A stretch of 14,699 nucleotides of DNA from Gammaproteobacteria bacterium. GTDB taxonomy: Bacteria > Pseudomonadota > Gammaproteobacteria > Methylococcales > Methylomonadaceae. Within the stretch, counting starts at the first letter, position 1, and each line of letters begins with the position of its first letter. The stretch spans positions 1 through 14,699 of the forward strand of contig JAJRWJ010000112.1 in assembly GCA_024276805.1 (NCBI GenBank), written 5' to 3'. The position numbers and the translations under genes are program-made. The notes below the pieces were generated by a model. That model made no database searches. It was given only the letters and a program-made list of their open reading frames with translations, and was not told where the DNA came from. Below, one piece after another: positions 7,847-14,592 of this stretch.

Positions 7847-8977
7847 CTACAATTCGATGCGGAAATTGACCGAGCCACTCAATAGATCATACTGCCGATT
7901 GGCAACATCGGTTTCGATCTTTGCCCCGACAAACAAGCCCGTAGTTACCGGATAATCGACTCCTGCGCGAAAATATAGTGCTCCCCGCTGTACGACTCCG
8001 TTCAGCCCGATGGCTTCCTGATTGACATATTCATAGAGCAAACCGGTGTAGGCAATGAGATTGTTGACGAATCGATAACCAATTTCCGCGTCACCTATGC
8101 CCATGACTTCATCGTAGCCGGGGTCATTCACCAGCAGTGTATCGTTGCTGTAGGTATAGCGTATACCCATACGGGCCTTGAGCAGCAAGGAATGAAACAC
8201 CTTGTAGGCATTGAGATTGGCTTCAACATCGTAATCATGCACACGCCCAGTGGCGCCGGCAGCATTGACATGCGTGTAGCTGTAGCCCACCAATGCCGAG
8301 GCAAACAGAAAATCATTGATTTGATACGCGGCATAGGGCGTCAACCCGACAGTATGTGATGTGCCGTTCTGGTAAAGGCTGGTATCCGTATTCGCGTAGG
8401 CATAGGTCAATGCATAACCGACCATCCAGTCGCCAATGTTCTTGTCCGCGCCGCCGACGAACTGAAAAATGTCATTGTCGAAATGCCCCACGGAACTGTC
8501 GTCATCGCCAAGGCCCGAATAGGTCAGCATGCCCCATGCCGAATCCAGGAATGAATTGTCATTGTCCATCGATGCAGCCGTTTTGTTTTCCTTCGCCACG
8601 CTATTGTCAGGCTGCAGGTCCCGGTTGAACAATTCACGGTAGATTTCATTGTTGACGGCATTGTTCGTCACCCTCCTGATTTGCCGGTTCTGTACCGAGA
8701 TGAACAGCGCCCTTCTATCCTGAATCGACGGTTCCATTTGCACGGTATTGCATTCATAGACACTGGAACCTTGAAAATTGGAATCAACAGGCACGCTGAC
8801 AAAATCGCCTTTGGCATCGATAAGTCCTACACCAATAAAACTGGCTGCGGTATTGGCTGGACAACTCGCTGGATTCGTCACCAGTATGGCAGCGGTCACG
8901 CCACTGTATGCCATAATCAATAAAGTCAAAACCGTTCCTGTCCATTGTCTGATCATCGGCTTCACCATCACTTTCAT
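7847..8977 (-). CDS. Outer-membrane beta-barrel protein (autotransporter-like barrel domain)
   Basis: A 376-residue exported protein. The N-terminal hydrophobic stretch (about residues 12-30) looks like a signal peptide cleaved near VTAA. Residues about 30-140 form a short soluble region with two cysteines. From about 145 to the end there are alternating amphipathic strands rich in Tyr, Gly and Asn (for example VGYALTYAYANTD and ASALVGYSYTHV), the pattern of an autotransporter-type or OmpA-size barrel. The last residues, VNFRIEL, end in Leu rather than the usual Phe/Trp/Tyr of barrel proteins. ATG 8977 has only AAGAG abutting it; the in-frame ATG at 8968 is better spaced from that AAGAG and is an alternative. 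The caspase gene follows 97 bases downstream on the same strand with no terminator seen between, so they are probably one operon. The barrel's cargo or ligand is unknown. The family call rests on pattern, not on a recognised orthologue. Confidence 0.72.
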   Translation of the reverse strand: MKVMVKPMIRQWTGTVLTLLIMAYSGVTAAILVTNPASCPANTAASFIGVGLIDAKGDFVSVPVDSNFQGSSVYECNTVQMEPSIQDRRALFISVQNRQIRRVTNNAVNNEIYRELFNRDLQPDNSVAKENKTAASMDNDNSFLDSAWGMLTYSGLGDDDSSVGHFDNDIFQFVGGADKNIGDWMVGYALTYAYANTDTSLYQNGTSHTVGLTPYAAYQINDFLFASALVGYSYTHVNAAGATGRVHDYDVEANLNAYKVFHSLLLKARMGIRYTYSNDTLLVNDPGYDEVMGIGDAEIGYRFVNNLIAYTGLLYEYVNQEAIGLNGVVQRGALYFRAGVDYPVTTGLFVGAKIETDVANRQYDLLSGSVNFRIEL

Positions 8978-9134
8978 CTCTTGAAAACCCTACCAGTAGA
9001 AAATCATAAAAGTCATTCTGGTACCCGCTGGGAACTGCCGGCTAATGCATTCATCGAAATTTCCATTCAGGAACAGGATACCAGCATCTGACGATAACTA
9101 TTCTTTCCATACATCATTTCAGCGCCATATTGAG

Positions 9135-9202
9135 CCCTTTTTGCCGGTGACCGCGTTGAAAAACCTTGCTGTAGAATGGCTACAACAAGGTTTTTCTCCT
9201 TT
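9135..9202 (+). repeat. Dispersed repeat, copy A (inverted relative to copy B)
   Basis: This stretch of about 68 bases matches the reverse complement of 10051-10120. A 22-base core (9154-9175) is identical in both copies, containing GTTGAAAAACCTTGCTGTAG. The flanks are also related: TTTTTGCCGGTGAC here against TTTGTTGCCGATGGC in copy B, and a GCT-CA-TTTTT stretch on the other side. It sits in the 307-base gap between the outer-membrane protein gene and the SYLF gene, where I see no gene. Open frames across it look like chance. Confidence 0.75.
9159..9195 (-). terminator. Hairpin inside repeat copy A, possible terminator of the SYLF gene
   Basis: Arms of 16 bases (9159-9174 and 9180-9195) pair at 15 of 16 positions around a 5-base loop. 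The one mismatch becomes a G-U pair in the minus-strand RNA. Each arm ends in five A/T bases, so transcripts from either side meet a U-tract. It lies about 90 bases after the SYLF stop codon and before the start of the outer-membrane protein gene. The stem is AT-rich with only a CCTTG-type GC core, so termination efficiency is uncertain. Confidence 0.4.
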
Positions 9203-9284
9203 CCCCCGAGAAAAAATGGCACGCCAAAATGCAAAAAATTCACATCCAGAGAGTATATCCGAAGTTGCATAGACTGGAAGTCAT

Positions 9285-9974
9285 TTATTGCAAACTTGCC
9301 AGCCTGGATCTCAGTTTATAGGCCTGGGCATTGCTCACCGTGCGCTTGACCAAAATATCCAGGGGACTGACTGATCTGCCATAATAGGCTTTGTTCAGAC
9401 TGTCGCGCGGCTCGATGATGGAGCCTTCAACCGTCAGACCGCCAAATATCCCTTTGCTGCGACTGAATTGCAATATATCCACCGTTGCCACCTGCGCGCC
9501 TGCACCAACCGGGCCTGCCGCGACACTCATGTCGGCGCCCAGCTGCGCTTTGGTGGTCAGCATGGCATCCATGCCCCGCTGCGTCATAATCAACAATATC
9601 ATTTCCGCCGCTTCAGCACCAATCTGCAGGCCAAATGTCACTGAACCCATGGAATAGAAGGCCGGACTGCTCCACTCATCTATCGGTGAATAGCTCCATC
9701 CGGTACCAGCCTGGCGCCTCAACATAACCCCCGTGCCCCCGGAACCGCCAAAAAAGAAGCCTGCTTTCAGCACTGTCGGAATAATCAGAATTCCTTGAGC
9801 TGATTGAACGTGCTTACGGAACCATTGCATGTCCGGATCATTGGCAAAATTTGTCAGCGTTTCAAGACTGTTGTCGACATATCCATAAGCGTTGGCTTGA
9901 TCATCGGCTGCACCTGGCAACGAAACAGCAAACAGAGCCACGGATATAATCATAGCAGCGATCAATTTGTTCAT
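9285..9974 (-). CDS. Exported SYLF-domain (Ysc84 / DUF500) protein
   Basis: A 229-residue protein. A signal peptide (hydrophobic residues about 4-20) is probably cleaved near PGAA (22-23). The remainder, about 35-225, matches the SYLF/Ysc84 family. This shows in the stretch QGILIIPTVLKAGFFFGG, the Gly-rich GGTGVMLRR, FGLQIGAEAAEMILLIMT, the AGPVGAGAQ segment and SKGIFGGLTVEGS. Bacterial members are exported and thought to bind lipids; eukaryotic SYLF domains bind phosphoinositides. GGAGAT on the minus strand (9988-9983) supports the ATG at 9974. The gene stands alone, downstream of the pmoCAB terminator and between two inverted repeat copies, so it is likely transcribed from its own promoter. 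I saw only weak -10-like sequence (TACAAT, 9999-9994) without a matching -35. A link to intracytoplasmic membranes is speculation. Confidence 0.88.
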   Translation of the reverse strand: MNKLIAAMIISVALFAVSLPGAADDQANAYGYVDNSLETLTNFANDPDMQWFRKHVQSAQGILIIPTVLKAGFFFGGSGGTGVMLRRQAGTGWSYSPIDEWSSPAFYSMGSVTFGLQIGAEAAEMILLIMTQRGMDAMLTTKAQLGADMSVAAGPVGAGAQVATVDILQFSRSKGIFGGLTVEGSIIEPRDSLNKAYYGRSVSPLDILVKRTVSNAQAYKLRSRLASLQ

Positions 9975-10050
9975 CAGTTATTATCTCCATTGAATTGTAT
10001 ACTCTTCGCATGTGACATCAGCATTTCGGTGCTTCATTATTTGTCGAGGG

Positions 10051-10120
10051 CAAGGCGAAAAAACGCCGCTGCAGCTATCTACAGCAAGGTTTTTCAACGT
10101 AGCCATCGGCAACAAAGGGG
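10051..10120 (-). repeat. Dispersed repeat, copy B (inverted relative to copy A)
   Basis: Reverse-complement partner of 9135-9202, with the identical 22-base core at 10078-10099. This copy has a small separate hairpin (GGCG, six A, CGCC) at 10054-10067. It lies in the 276-base gap between the start of the SYLF gene and the end of pmoB, upstream of the SYLF promoter region. The short open frames across it have no ribosome sites and read as low-complexity chance translations. Confidence 0.75.
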
Positions 10121-10173
10121 CTGCCGGGGTGATGATGTCATGTGAGGTGAGTATATATGAAGCTTGTGCGCAT

Positions 10174-10203
10174 AAAAAAACCCCCGCTGAACATCAGCGG
10201 GGG
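10174..10203 (-). terminator. Rho-independent terminator of the pmoCAB operon
   Basis: On the minus strand a perfect 10-bp stem CCCCCGCTGA/TCAGCGGGGG with a 3-base loop (arms 10181-10190 and 10194-10203) is followed directly by seven T residues. It begins 47 bases after the pmoB stop codon. The plus-strand reading lacks a clean T-tract, so it works mainly for the pmo transcript. Confidence 0.95.
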
Positions 10204-10250
10204 TCTTTCAATCCCACTTACAGGTTTAAAACAACCTATAAGCTATTCAA

Positions 10251-11495
10251 TTAAATGAATACTGGGATCAGAGGTGCGTCTACCATAACCATCTGACGGT
10301 TGCCATTCTCGTCAAAGAAGAACAACAGACCAGCAAAACGGCTATCTGGATCGTAGATCAGATCAGACAAACGGTAAACTTCCCAAGCAGCATCAGAAGC
10401 GGTAACTTCGATAGTTCTTGTTTCACCTGGCTGGATCGGGCTGTTATCGCTAACAGACAGACCAGCGTCAGCCAACAAGTCAGCAGGATAACCTGAATCA
10501 TCCTGATATACTTCAGGATCCAGGAAACGAACCGAAGCCGTGTTGAACTCACCCAAACGAACAGCGGAATCGCCATTGTTTGTGATGGTCAGGGTCATCT
10601 GCATAGCACGACCCGGTACGCGATAACTGGCTTCTTCAACCTTGACATTGATGCTGACTTCAGGCATTTCCAGAGGAACCATGCCTCTCATCAAACCAGC
10701 CTGCAACGGTGTCGTTACAGGATATTTGCTGTTAGCCTGACCCATGCCAAACAATACCAGACCGATTGTACCGACAAAGAAGATAATCGCTACTTTCTTG
10801 TCTCCGTCAGTGATCAAACCATCGAGTTTGCCTGCGCTTACAGCCAAATGACGCGGAATGAACACAGGACGACGGCACCAGTAAACCAACCAGGCAACAC
10901 CGACCAAGTACCACAGGCCATGCCAGAAGTAGATATTGGACAATCCCCATGTTTCCAGATCGATCGTCTGACCGGTCAATGTGGTCAGTTCATTTGTGAA
11001 AGAACCCATTGTGCCAGTGATTGTGACGAACTTACCCGGGCCGATGATAGGACCACCACCTTCGACATTCATCATGGTGTGTACATGCCACTCGCCAGGA
11101 CGGCGGGCTTTCAGCAACACTCTGAATGAATAAGTTTCGCCCAGTTCCAGAGTAACGGAACGAGGAACCAATTGGTCACCGATCCAGGAGCCCGCACGAA
11201 TGAATACAGGTCCAGGAATACCAATGTTCAGGAAAGAAACTTCTGGTTTGTCGACAGTTTCGGGCCAGCCGGCGAAGACATGGAATTTACCACTGATTTC
11301 CATGGTTTCGTTGACTTCAACGACGGGTTTCGACCAGTTCAGATCGAACCAGTGAATGGTACGCATACGCATGAAAGCAGCCTGAGACTTCTCACCATGC
11401 GCTGATGCTGTTGGTGTATATAGCATCGCTGCTGACAATGTCATCAGCAGTGCGACAAAGGATAATTTAGCCACTTTGTCTTTTATTGTTTTCAT
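10251..11495 (-). CDS. pmoB: Particulate methane monooxygenase subunit B (PmoB)
   Basis: The 414-residue copper-binding subunit of pMMO, which oxidises methane to methanol. The signal peptide cleaves after TASA, so the mature protein begins at His33. The CuB ligands His33, His137 and His139 (the last two in EWHVH) match the Methylococcus capsulatus Bath numbering exactly, and the bis-His site residues His48 and His72 are also present. The N-terminal cupredoxin-like domain is followed by two membrane helices (about 186-206 and 233-252) and a C-terminal cupredoxin-like domain. The frame extends upstream to 11567, but I chose the ATG at 11495 because AGAGGAGG (11507-11500) precedes it at proper spacing and because it gives the conserved signal peptide and family length. 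It is the last gene of the operon, 102 bases after pmoA, and ends before a strong terminator. Confidence 0.98.
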   Translation of the reverse strand: MKTIKDKVAKLSFVALLMTLSAAMLYTPTASAHGEKSQAAFMRMRTIHWFDLNWSKPVVEVNETMEISGKFHVFAGWPETVDKPEVSFLNIGIPGPVFIRAGSWIGDQLVPRSVTLELGETYSFRVLLKARRPGEWHVHTMMNVEGGGPIIGPGKFVTITGTMGSFTNELTTLTGQTIDLETWGLSNIYFWHGLWYLVGVAWLVYWCRRPVFIPRHLAVSAGKLDGLITDGDKKVAIIFFVGTIGLVLFGMGQANSKYPVTTPLQAGLMRGMVPLEMPEVSINVKVEEASYRVPGRAMQMTLTITNNGDSAVRLGEFNTASVRFLDPEVYQDDSGYPADLLADAGLSVSDNSPIQPGETRTIEVTASDAAWEVYRLSDLIYDPDSRFAGLLFFFDENGNRQMVMVDAPLIPVFI

Positions 11496-11499
11496 ATAT

Positions 11500-11507
11500 C
11501 CTCCTCT
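11500..11507 (-). promoter_or_regulatory. Ribosome binding site fixing the pmoB start
   Basis: AGAGGAGG on the minus strand lies 4 bases before the ATG at 11495. The open frame could begin 24 codons earlier at 11567, but no such site precedes that codon. Confidence 0.85.
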
Positions 11508-11597
11508 ATAATTAGAGAATTGCTGTTCTGAATTGGTACAGCTATTGTGATTTCCCGCAATAACCATACTATTAAGGTTGTTTTTGATAACGGATAA

Positions 11598-12341
11598 TCA
11601 AGTAGACTGTACGAAACGAGTCTGAGAGAACCAGTTACCGAAGAAGTGCCACAAGAAGTAGATCAGGATAGACACGAAAGCAGAGAAGAATGCAGATACC
11701 GGAGCAACGTCCTTACCGAATGTTCTCAGTGTACCTTTCTCTACCATTCTGATGTACTCAGGTGTACCTGTTCTTACATAGTGATAACCTTGCAGATCAG
11801 CCAGTGTAAACATCATGCCGTTGTATTCGATGGGAATATGCAGCGGTGCAATGATTGGCCAGTTGCCTGGGTAGAATACCAAGCCCCATGCCATACCGCC
11901 AAGGACAGCAGTCAATGTGAAGCTGCCGGACAGCATCAATACGACGTCCAGCAAAATCGCTCCCGGCACCAGATTTGATGGGAAAACGAAATTGACAGGG
12001 AAATATGTCCAACCCCAGAAGTTCAGGTATCTGTTGATCCATTCACCCAACAGCAGCCCCAATACGCAAAGAGTTGCGCCGAAAGGCAGGCGATAACGAG
12101 ACCAAGCCATTGCCTGAACAGCGGCAGGGAAAGTGATGGAAACGATTGGTACCACGGTCACCCAAAGACGTCTGTCTTTCCAGTCAGACCAGAAATCCCA
12201 GTCACCACCGGTCAACATGAAATGGATGTGGTATCCACCGATCAACACCATAAATAAAGTCCAGATAATCAAGTAGTCAAACGTACGTGAAACCTTGACG
12301 GCTTCTGCACGAGATCTTACTGCTGATTGAGATGCGCTCAT
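11598..12341 (-). CDS. pmoA: Particulate methane monooxygenase subunit A (PmoA)
   Basis: A 247-residue integral membrane subunit of pMMO at the family's usual length, with several hydrophobic helices. The diagnostic GGDWDFWSDWKDRRLW stretch (GDWDFW at 46-51) is present, as are LGEWINRYLNFWGWTYFP, YPGNWPIIAPLHIP and the C-terminal YHYVRTGTPEYIRMVEKGTLRTFG. These place it with type I gammaproteobacterial PmoA rather than AmoA or the divergent PxmA, as does the C-A-B gene order. AGGAGG (12355-12350) lies 8 bases before the ATG. It follows pmoC after 149 bases and precedes pmoB by 102. Confidence 0.98.
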   Translation of the reverse strand: MSASQSAVRSRAEAVKVSRTFDYLIIWTLFMVLIGGYHIHFMLTGGDWDFWSDWKDRRLWVTVVPIVSITFPAAVQAMAWSRYRLPFGATLCVLGLLLGEWINRYLNFWGWTYFPVNFVFPSNLVPGAILLDVVLMLSGSFTLTAVLGGMAWGLVFYPGNWPIIAPLHIPIEYNGMMFTLADLQGYHYVRTGTPEYIRMVEKGTLRTFGKDVAPVSAFFSAFVSILIYFLWHFFGNWFSQTRFVQST

Positions 12342-12414
12342 TTAGCTTACCTCCTAAAAATTAAAAGAATTATTTTTGTTTTTATCGCTTGGCCGCTGCA
12401 CTTCCTGCTATATC

Positions 12415-12448
12415 CGCCACCCGACCTGTATAGCCTGATCAGGTGGCG
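12415..12448 (-). other. Hairpin between pmoC and pmoA
   Basis: Arms CGCCACC and GGTGGCG (12415-12421 and 12442-12448) pair perfectly around 20 bases. The interior carries a second palindrome, CCTGATCAGG (12434-12443), which could form an alternative or longer pairing. The hairpin lies 42 bases after the pmoC stop within the operon. No T-tract follows immediately, so an RNA-stability or processing element is more likely than a full terminator. Partial attenuation is possible. Confidence 0.55.
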
Positions 12449-12490
12449 AACAAATAGGAGATTAGCTTTGGCTTTGCAATTTGCCCGGTT

Positions 12491-13243
12491 TTATACCAGG
12501 TCTTTTTTCAACAGCTTTCCAATAGCTTCACATTCGGTGTTCACCACACCCAATACACCCAAGGCAGACCATCCGAAGAAGACGAAACCATAGTGCAATG
12601 GAGCAACAAACAACTCTTCCATGAACCAGAAAGTGTGACCCCATTCATTCAAGCCAACATTTGGCAGAATCATGAAAGGTCCGATTACAGCAACCATGTA
12701 CATCAGGCTCAAGCCCTGCTGATAGTGCGGCAATCTGGTTTTAGCATACAAGAAAGAAGCGACACCAGTGATGATGTAGATCGGGTAGCTCAGGTAGAAC
12801 TCGATGATGTGGCTAGGTGTGAAGTCGGTATCACGAACAATTGTCTGATGCCATGTGCCATCCTGTTCAGTGAAATAACTACCGCCCCAGTACAAAGCCC
12901 AACCATAGCAGGCCAACCAGATCCAGTGTGTGAAATGTCTTCTCAGCTCTTCACGAGGAGTGATTGACATAACGTTGCGATCGCGGGTTTTCCAGATTAC
13001 GCCCCATAATACGGAAGCGGTCAGGATTTCCAATACGATTTCGATATACAGGAAGTTCATCCAGTAAATTTCGAACTCAGGTGCAAAAGAATCCAGTCCA
13101 GCAGACCAGCCATAAACACCTTCATACCAACGTACCCATACATAGAAAACCAGATACAGGCCCAATCCCGCATACAGGTTTCTTGTATTCAATAGTGGTG
13201 CCTCCGCAGCATCAGCCTTAACTGATTCAGTTGTAGCAGCCAT
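12491..13243 (-). CDS. pmoC: Particulate methane monooxygenase subunit C (PmoC)
   Basis: A 250-residue membrane subunit, the first gene of the operon. The copper/zinc-site residues Asp128 and His132 (DGTWH) and His145 (TPSH) correspond to Asp156, His160 and His173 of Methylococcus capsulatus Bath, with a constant offset of 28. The conserved second-site residues Asn199, His203 (NEWGH) and His217 (PLHYG) correspond to Asn227, His231 and His245. The N-terminus is a short soluble Ala/Glu-rich tail before the first helix (about 23-40). AGGAGGTC (13254-13247) precedes the ATG by 3 bases, a strong site that fixes the start. It is followed by pmoA after 149 bases. Two candidate promoters lie upstream. 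Confidence 0.98.
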   Translation of the reverse strand: MAATTESVKADAAEAPLLNTRNLYAGLGLYLVFYVWVRWYEGVYGWSAGLDSFAPEFEIYWMNFLYIEIVLEILTASVLWGVIWKTRDRNVMSITPREELRRHFTHWIWLACYGWALYWGGSYFTEQDGTWHQTIVRDTDFTPSHIIEFYLSYPIYIITGVASFLYAKTRLPHYQQGLSLMYMVAVIGPFMILPNVGLNEWGHTFWFMEELFVAPLHYGFVFFGWSALGVLGVVNTECEAIGKLLKKDLV

Positions 13244-13373
13244 CTTGACCTCCTAATTAATATTAATTTAAAAAATCAACCCTGACTTTCAACAATCAGG
13301 ATCTTACAAAGTCTCCCTGAATTTTAATGCTCCACTCAATGCGGCGCATTTGCTTGTCCCTAATGCGGCTTTC

Positions 13374-13401
13374 AGTTTATCACCTTGCCTCACCATGTCA
13401 A
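13374..13401 (-). promoter_or_regulatory. Candidate sigma-70 promoter P1 of pmoCAB
   Basis: On the minus strand a perfect -35 TTGACA (13401-13396) is followed after 16 bases by TAAACT (13379-13374). TGA directly in front of TAAACT gives an extended -10 (TGN). Transcription would begin near 13367, giving a leader of about 120 bases. The leader contains a direct repeat AATGCGGC (13338 and 13362) and a 14-bp AT-only palindrome (13255-13268) beside the ribosome site. Confidence 0.6.
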
Positions 13402-13443
13402 GACAAAACCCCCTTTGTTTCCCGTGCCGGCATTCAACGCCAA

Positions 13444-13472
13444 TTTATATTTTCTTTTATTACAAATGTCTA
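13444..13472 (-). promoter_or_regulatory. Candidate sigma-70 promoter P2 of pmoCAB
   Basis: On the minus strand TAGACA (13472-13467) and TATAAA (13449-13444) are separated by exactly 17 bases. Each hexamer differs from consensus at one position. Transcription would begin near 13437, about 70 bases upstream of P1. The AT-rich spacer raises the chance of a random match. Confidence 0.45.
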
Positions 13473-13845
13473 GGCTGATAACCTGATATCTCACTTGCAT
13501 ATTTTAAGCACCTGATCACTGGGTTATCAATCCATTGACTGCACTAAAATCAAGGCGTTTTCCAACAGCCGGGCCCTTTTCCCACACCCGCCAATCGACG
13601 ATCACTAACAGCCTGCAATATATTTCTGGTACACTTTAAACAGCGTCACAAGCGCATCGGCACAGCGCCATTTACATTAATATTTTGCTTTGTAATTCAT
13701 AAGCTTGAATATTAGCCGCACAAGCCGGGCGCGCTGCTACGGATTTTTTTCTGCCCGGGCCATGCAATTTCTGCATAATTTATACACAGACCCTGAGCAT
13801 TTATTTCTACCATTGTTCTATTACCACGCACATTAATTAAACGCC

Positions 13846-14277
13846 ATGAAGAGATACCTTAATATTATCGCCCTGATCGCCTGTTTTGTCGGCCTGCTGG
13901 TTTTTATGGAAAAAGTCGTAAAACCCTTGATTATCGATGTCGCCCGTTCCGATTTGTTTCTTGAAGACACCACCGGGCAGGGCGGCCCGGAAGCCGACTC
14001 GGCAACCATGTTCGCTCTTGCCTACGCTCATTGCAGCACTTATATCGAAAACGAACTCGGTGATGACACGCTGATCAACTTTGCGGCAAAACCCCTGCAT
14101 TTCTGGAGCCTTGGCAATTATCAATATGTCATCAACGCCGAGTTTGAGATAACCGATGATACCGGTGTCAGCCAGGATAAAAAGTTTGTCTGCCGCATAA
14201 AATACACCGGTGGCGCGGAAGGCGATACATCGGATTACGAGGAATGGTCCATTGAAGGATTGTCAGGACTGGATTGA
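13846..14277 (+). CDS. Small membrane-anchored protein of unknown function
   Basis: A 143-residue protein I do not recognise. A basic start (MKRY) is followed by one hydrophobic segment (about 5-22), consistent with an inner-membrane anchor or uncleaved signal. The rest is soluble and acidic, with Cys residues in AHCSTYIE and FVCRIKY and a tail ending SIEGLSGLD. The codon pattern and the anchor-plus-soluble layout support a real gene. No clear Shine-Dalgarno sequence precedes the ATG. It is divergent from pmoCAB and lies on the same strand as rapA, 315 bases upstream of it. Confidence 0.7.
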   Translation: MKRYLNIIALIACFVGLLVFMEKVVKPLIIDVARSDLFLEDTTGQGGPEADSATMFALAYAHCSTYIENELGDDTLINFAAKPLHFWSLGNYQYVINAEFEITDDTGVSQDKKFVCRIKYTGGAEGDTSDYEEWSIEGLSGLD

Positions 14278-14370
14278 GCAGCACCTGAACACGCCACCAG
14301 CACGGCTTACTTTTTCCTGATTACTATATTTAAGTCTCAGCCAAGCATTAAAGACCGTAGAAGCTGCCTC

Positions 14371-14393
14371 ATACCGGCAAGGATTGCCGGTAT
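14371..14393. repeat. Perfect inverted repeat (REP-like hairpin)
   Basis: ATACCGGCAA and TTGCCGGTAT pair perfectly around GGA. No T-tract follows on either strand, so it is not a standard terminator. It lies between the small membrane-protein gene and rapA. The TTGCCGGT half resembles the edge of repeat copy A. Confidence 0.65.
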
Positions 14394-14424
14394 CCTGAGC
14401 ACGGGGATGTGCCCACACAACCAC

Positions 14425-14467
14425 GGATAGGGTAATTTGTATCCATGAAGTCGGCTGCATTTCATGG
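14425..14467. other. Two adjacent small inverted repeats upstream of rapA
   Basis: GGATA/TATCC (14425-14429 with 14440-14444) and CCATGAA/TTCATGG (14443-14449 with 14461-14467) overlap by two bases, so the two hairpins would compete. Both lie upstream of the candidate rapA promoter, so they would not be in its leader if that promoter is used. The arms are short. Confidence 0.3.
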
Positions 14468-14521
14468 GTAATCTGATACTTTTTCCCTCGCCAGGATGAC
14501 TGGGGTTTTCCCAAATTTGTA

Positions 14522-14527
14522 TATAAT
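14522..14527 (+). promoter_or_regulatory. Candidate -10 element of rapA
   Basis: A perfect TATAAT lies 65 bases before the rapA start. At 17 bases spacing the -35 position reads ACTGGG, which is poor. The call rests on the -10 and its location. Confidence 0.35.
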
Positions 14528-14592
14528 TCGTCAGTACGTCACCAGCTGCAAACCGCACTGACAATTTTGCCGGCACGCAACAGTTTTCAACC

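Larger units (their letters stand above)
13244..13845. other. Divergent intergenic region between pmoC and the small membrane-protein gene
   Basis: About 600 bases without a gene. The pmoC-proximal half carries the two candidate minus-strand promoters and the pmo leader. The other half (about 13473-13845) is AT-rich; I see no convincing promoter pair for the plus-strand gene and no RNA gene. A weak resemblance to the inverted-repeat core at 13551-13575 is too diverged to call. Confidence 0.6.

Noticed and set aside
10012..10254. Small plus-strand open frames between the SYLF gene and pmoB
   Set aside because: They run through repeat copy B and across the terminator and lack ribosome sites.
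11496..11567. 24-codon N-terminal extension of pmoB
   Set aside because: The strong AGAGGAGG site lies inside it, the extension would bury the signal peptide, and family members start at the internal Met.
10251..13243. Operon could be amoCAB or the divergent pxmABC rather than pmoCAB
   Set aside because: The gene order is C-A-B, not A-B-C as in pxm. PmoA motifs (GDWDFWSDWKDRRLW and others) and the flanking context match type I methanotroph pMMO.
13551..13575. Possible third copy of the dispersed repeat
   Set aside because: The resemblance (CAAGGCGTTTTCCAAC against CAAGGTTTTTCAAC) needs gaps and mismatches and the flanks do not match.
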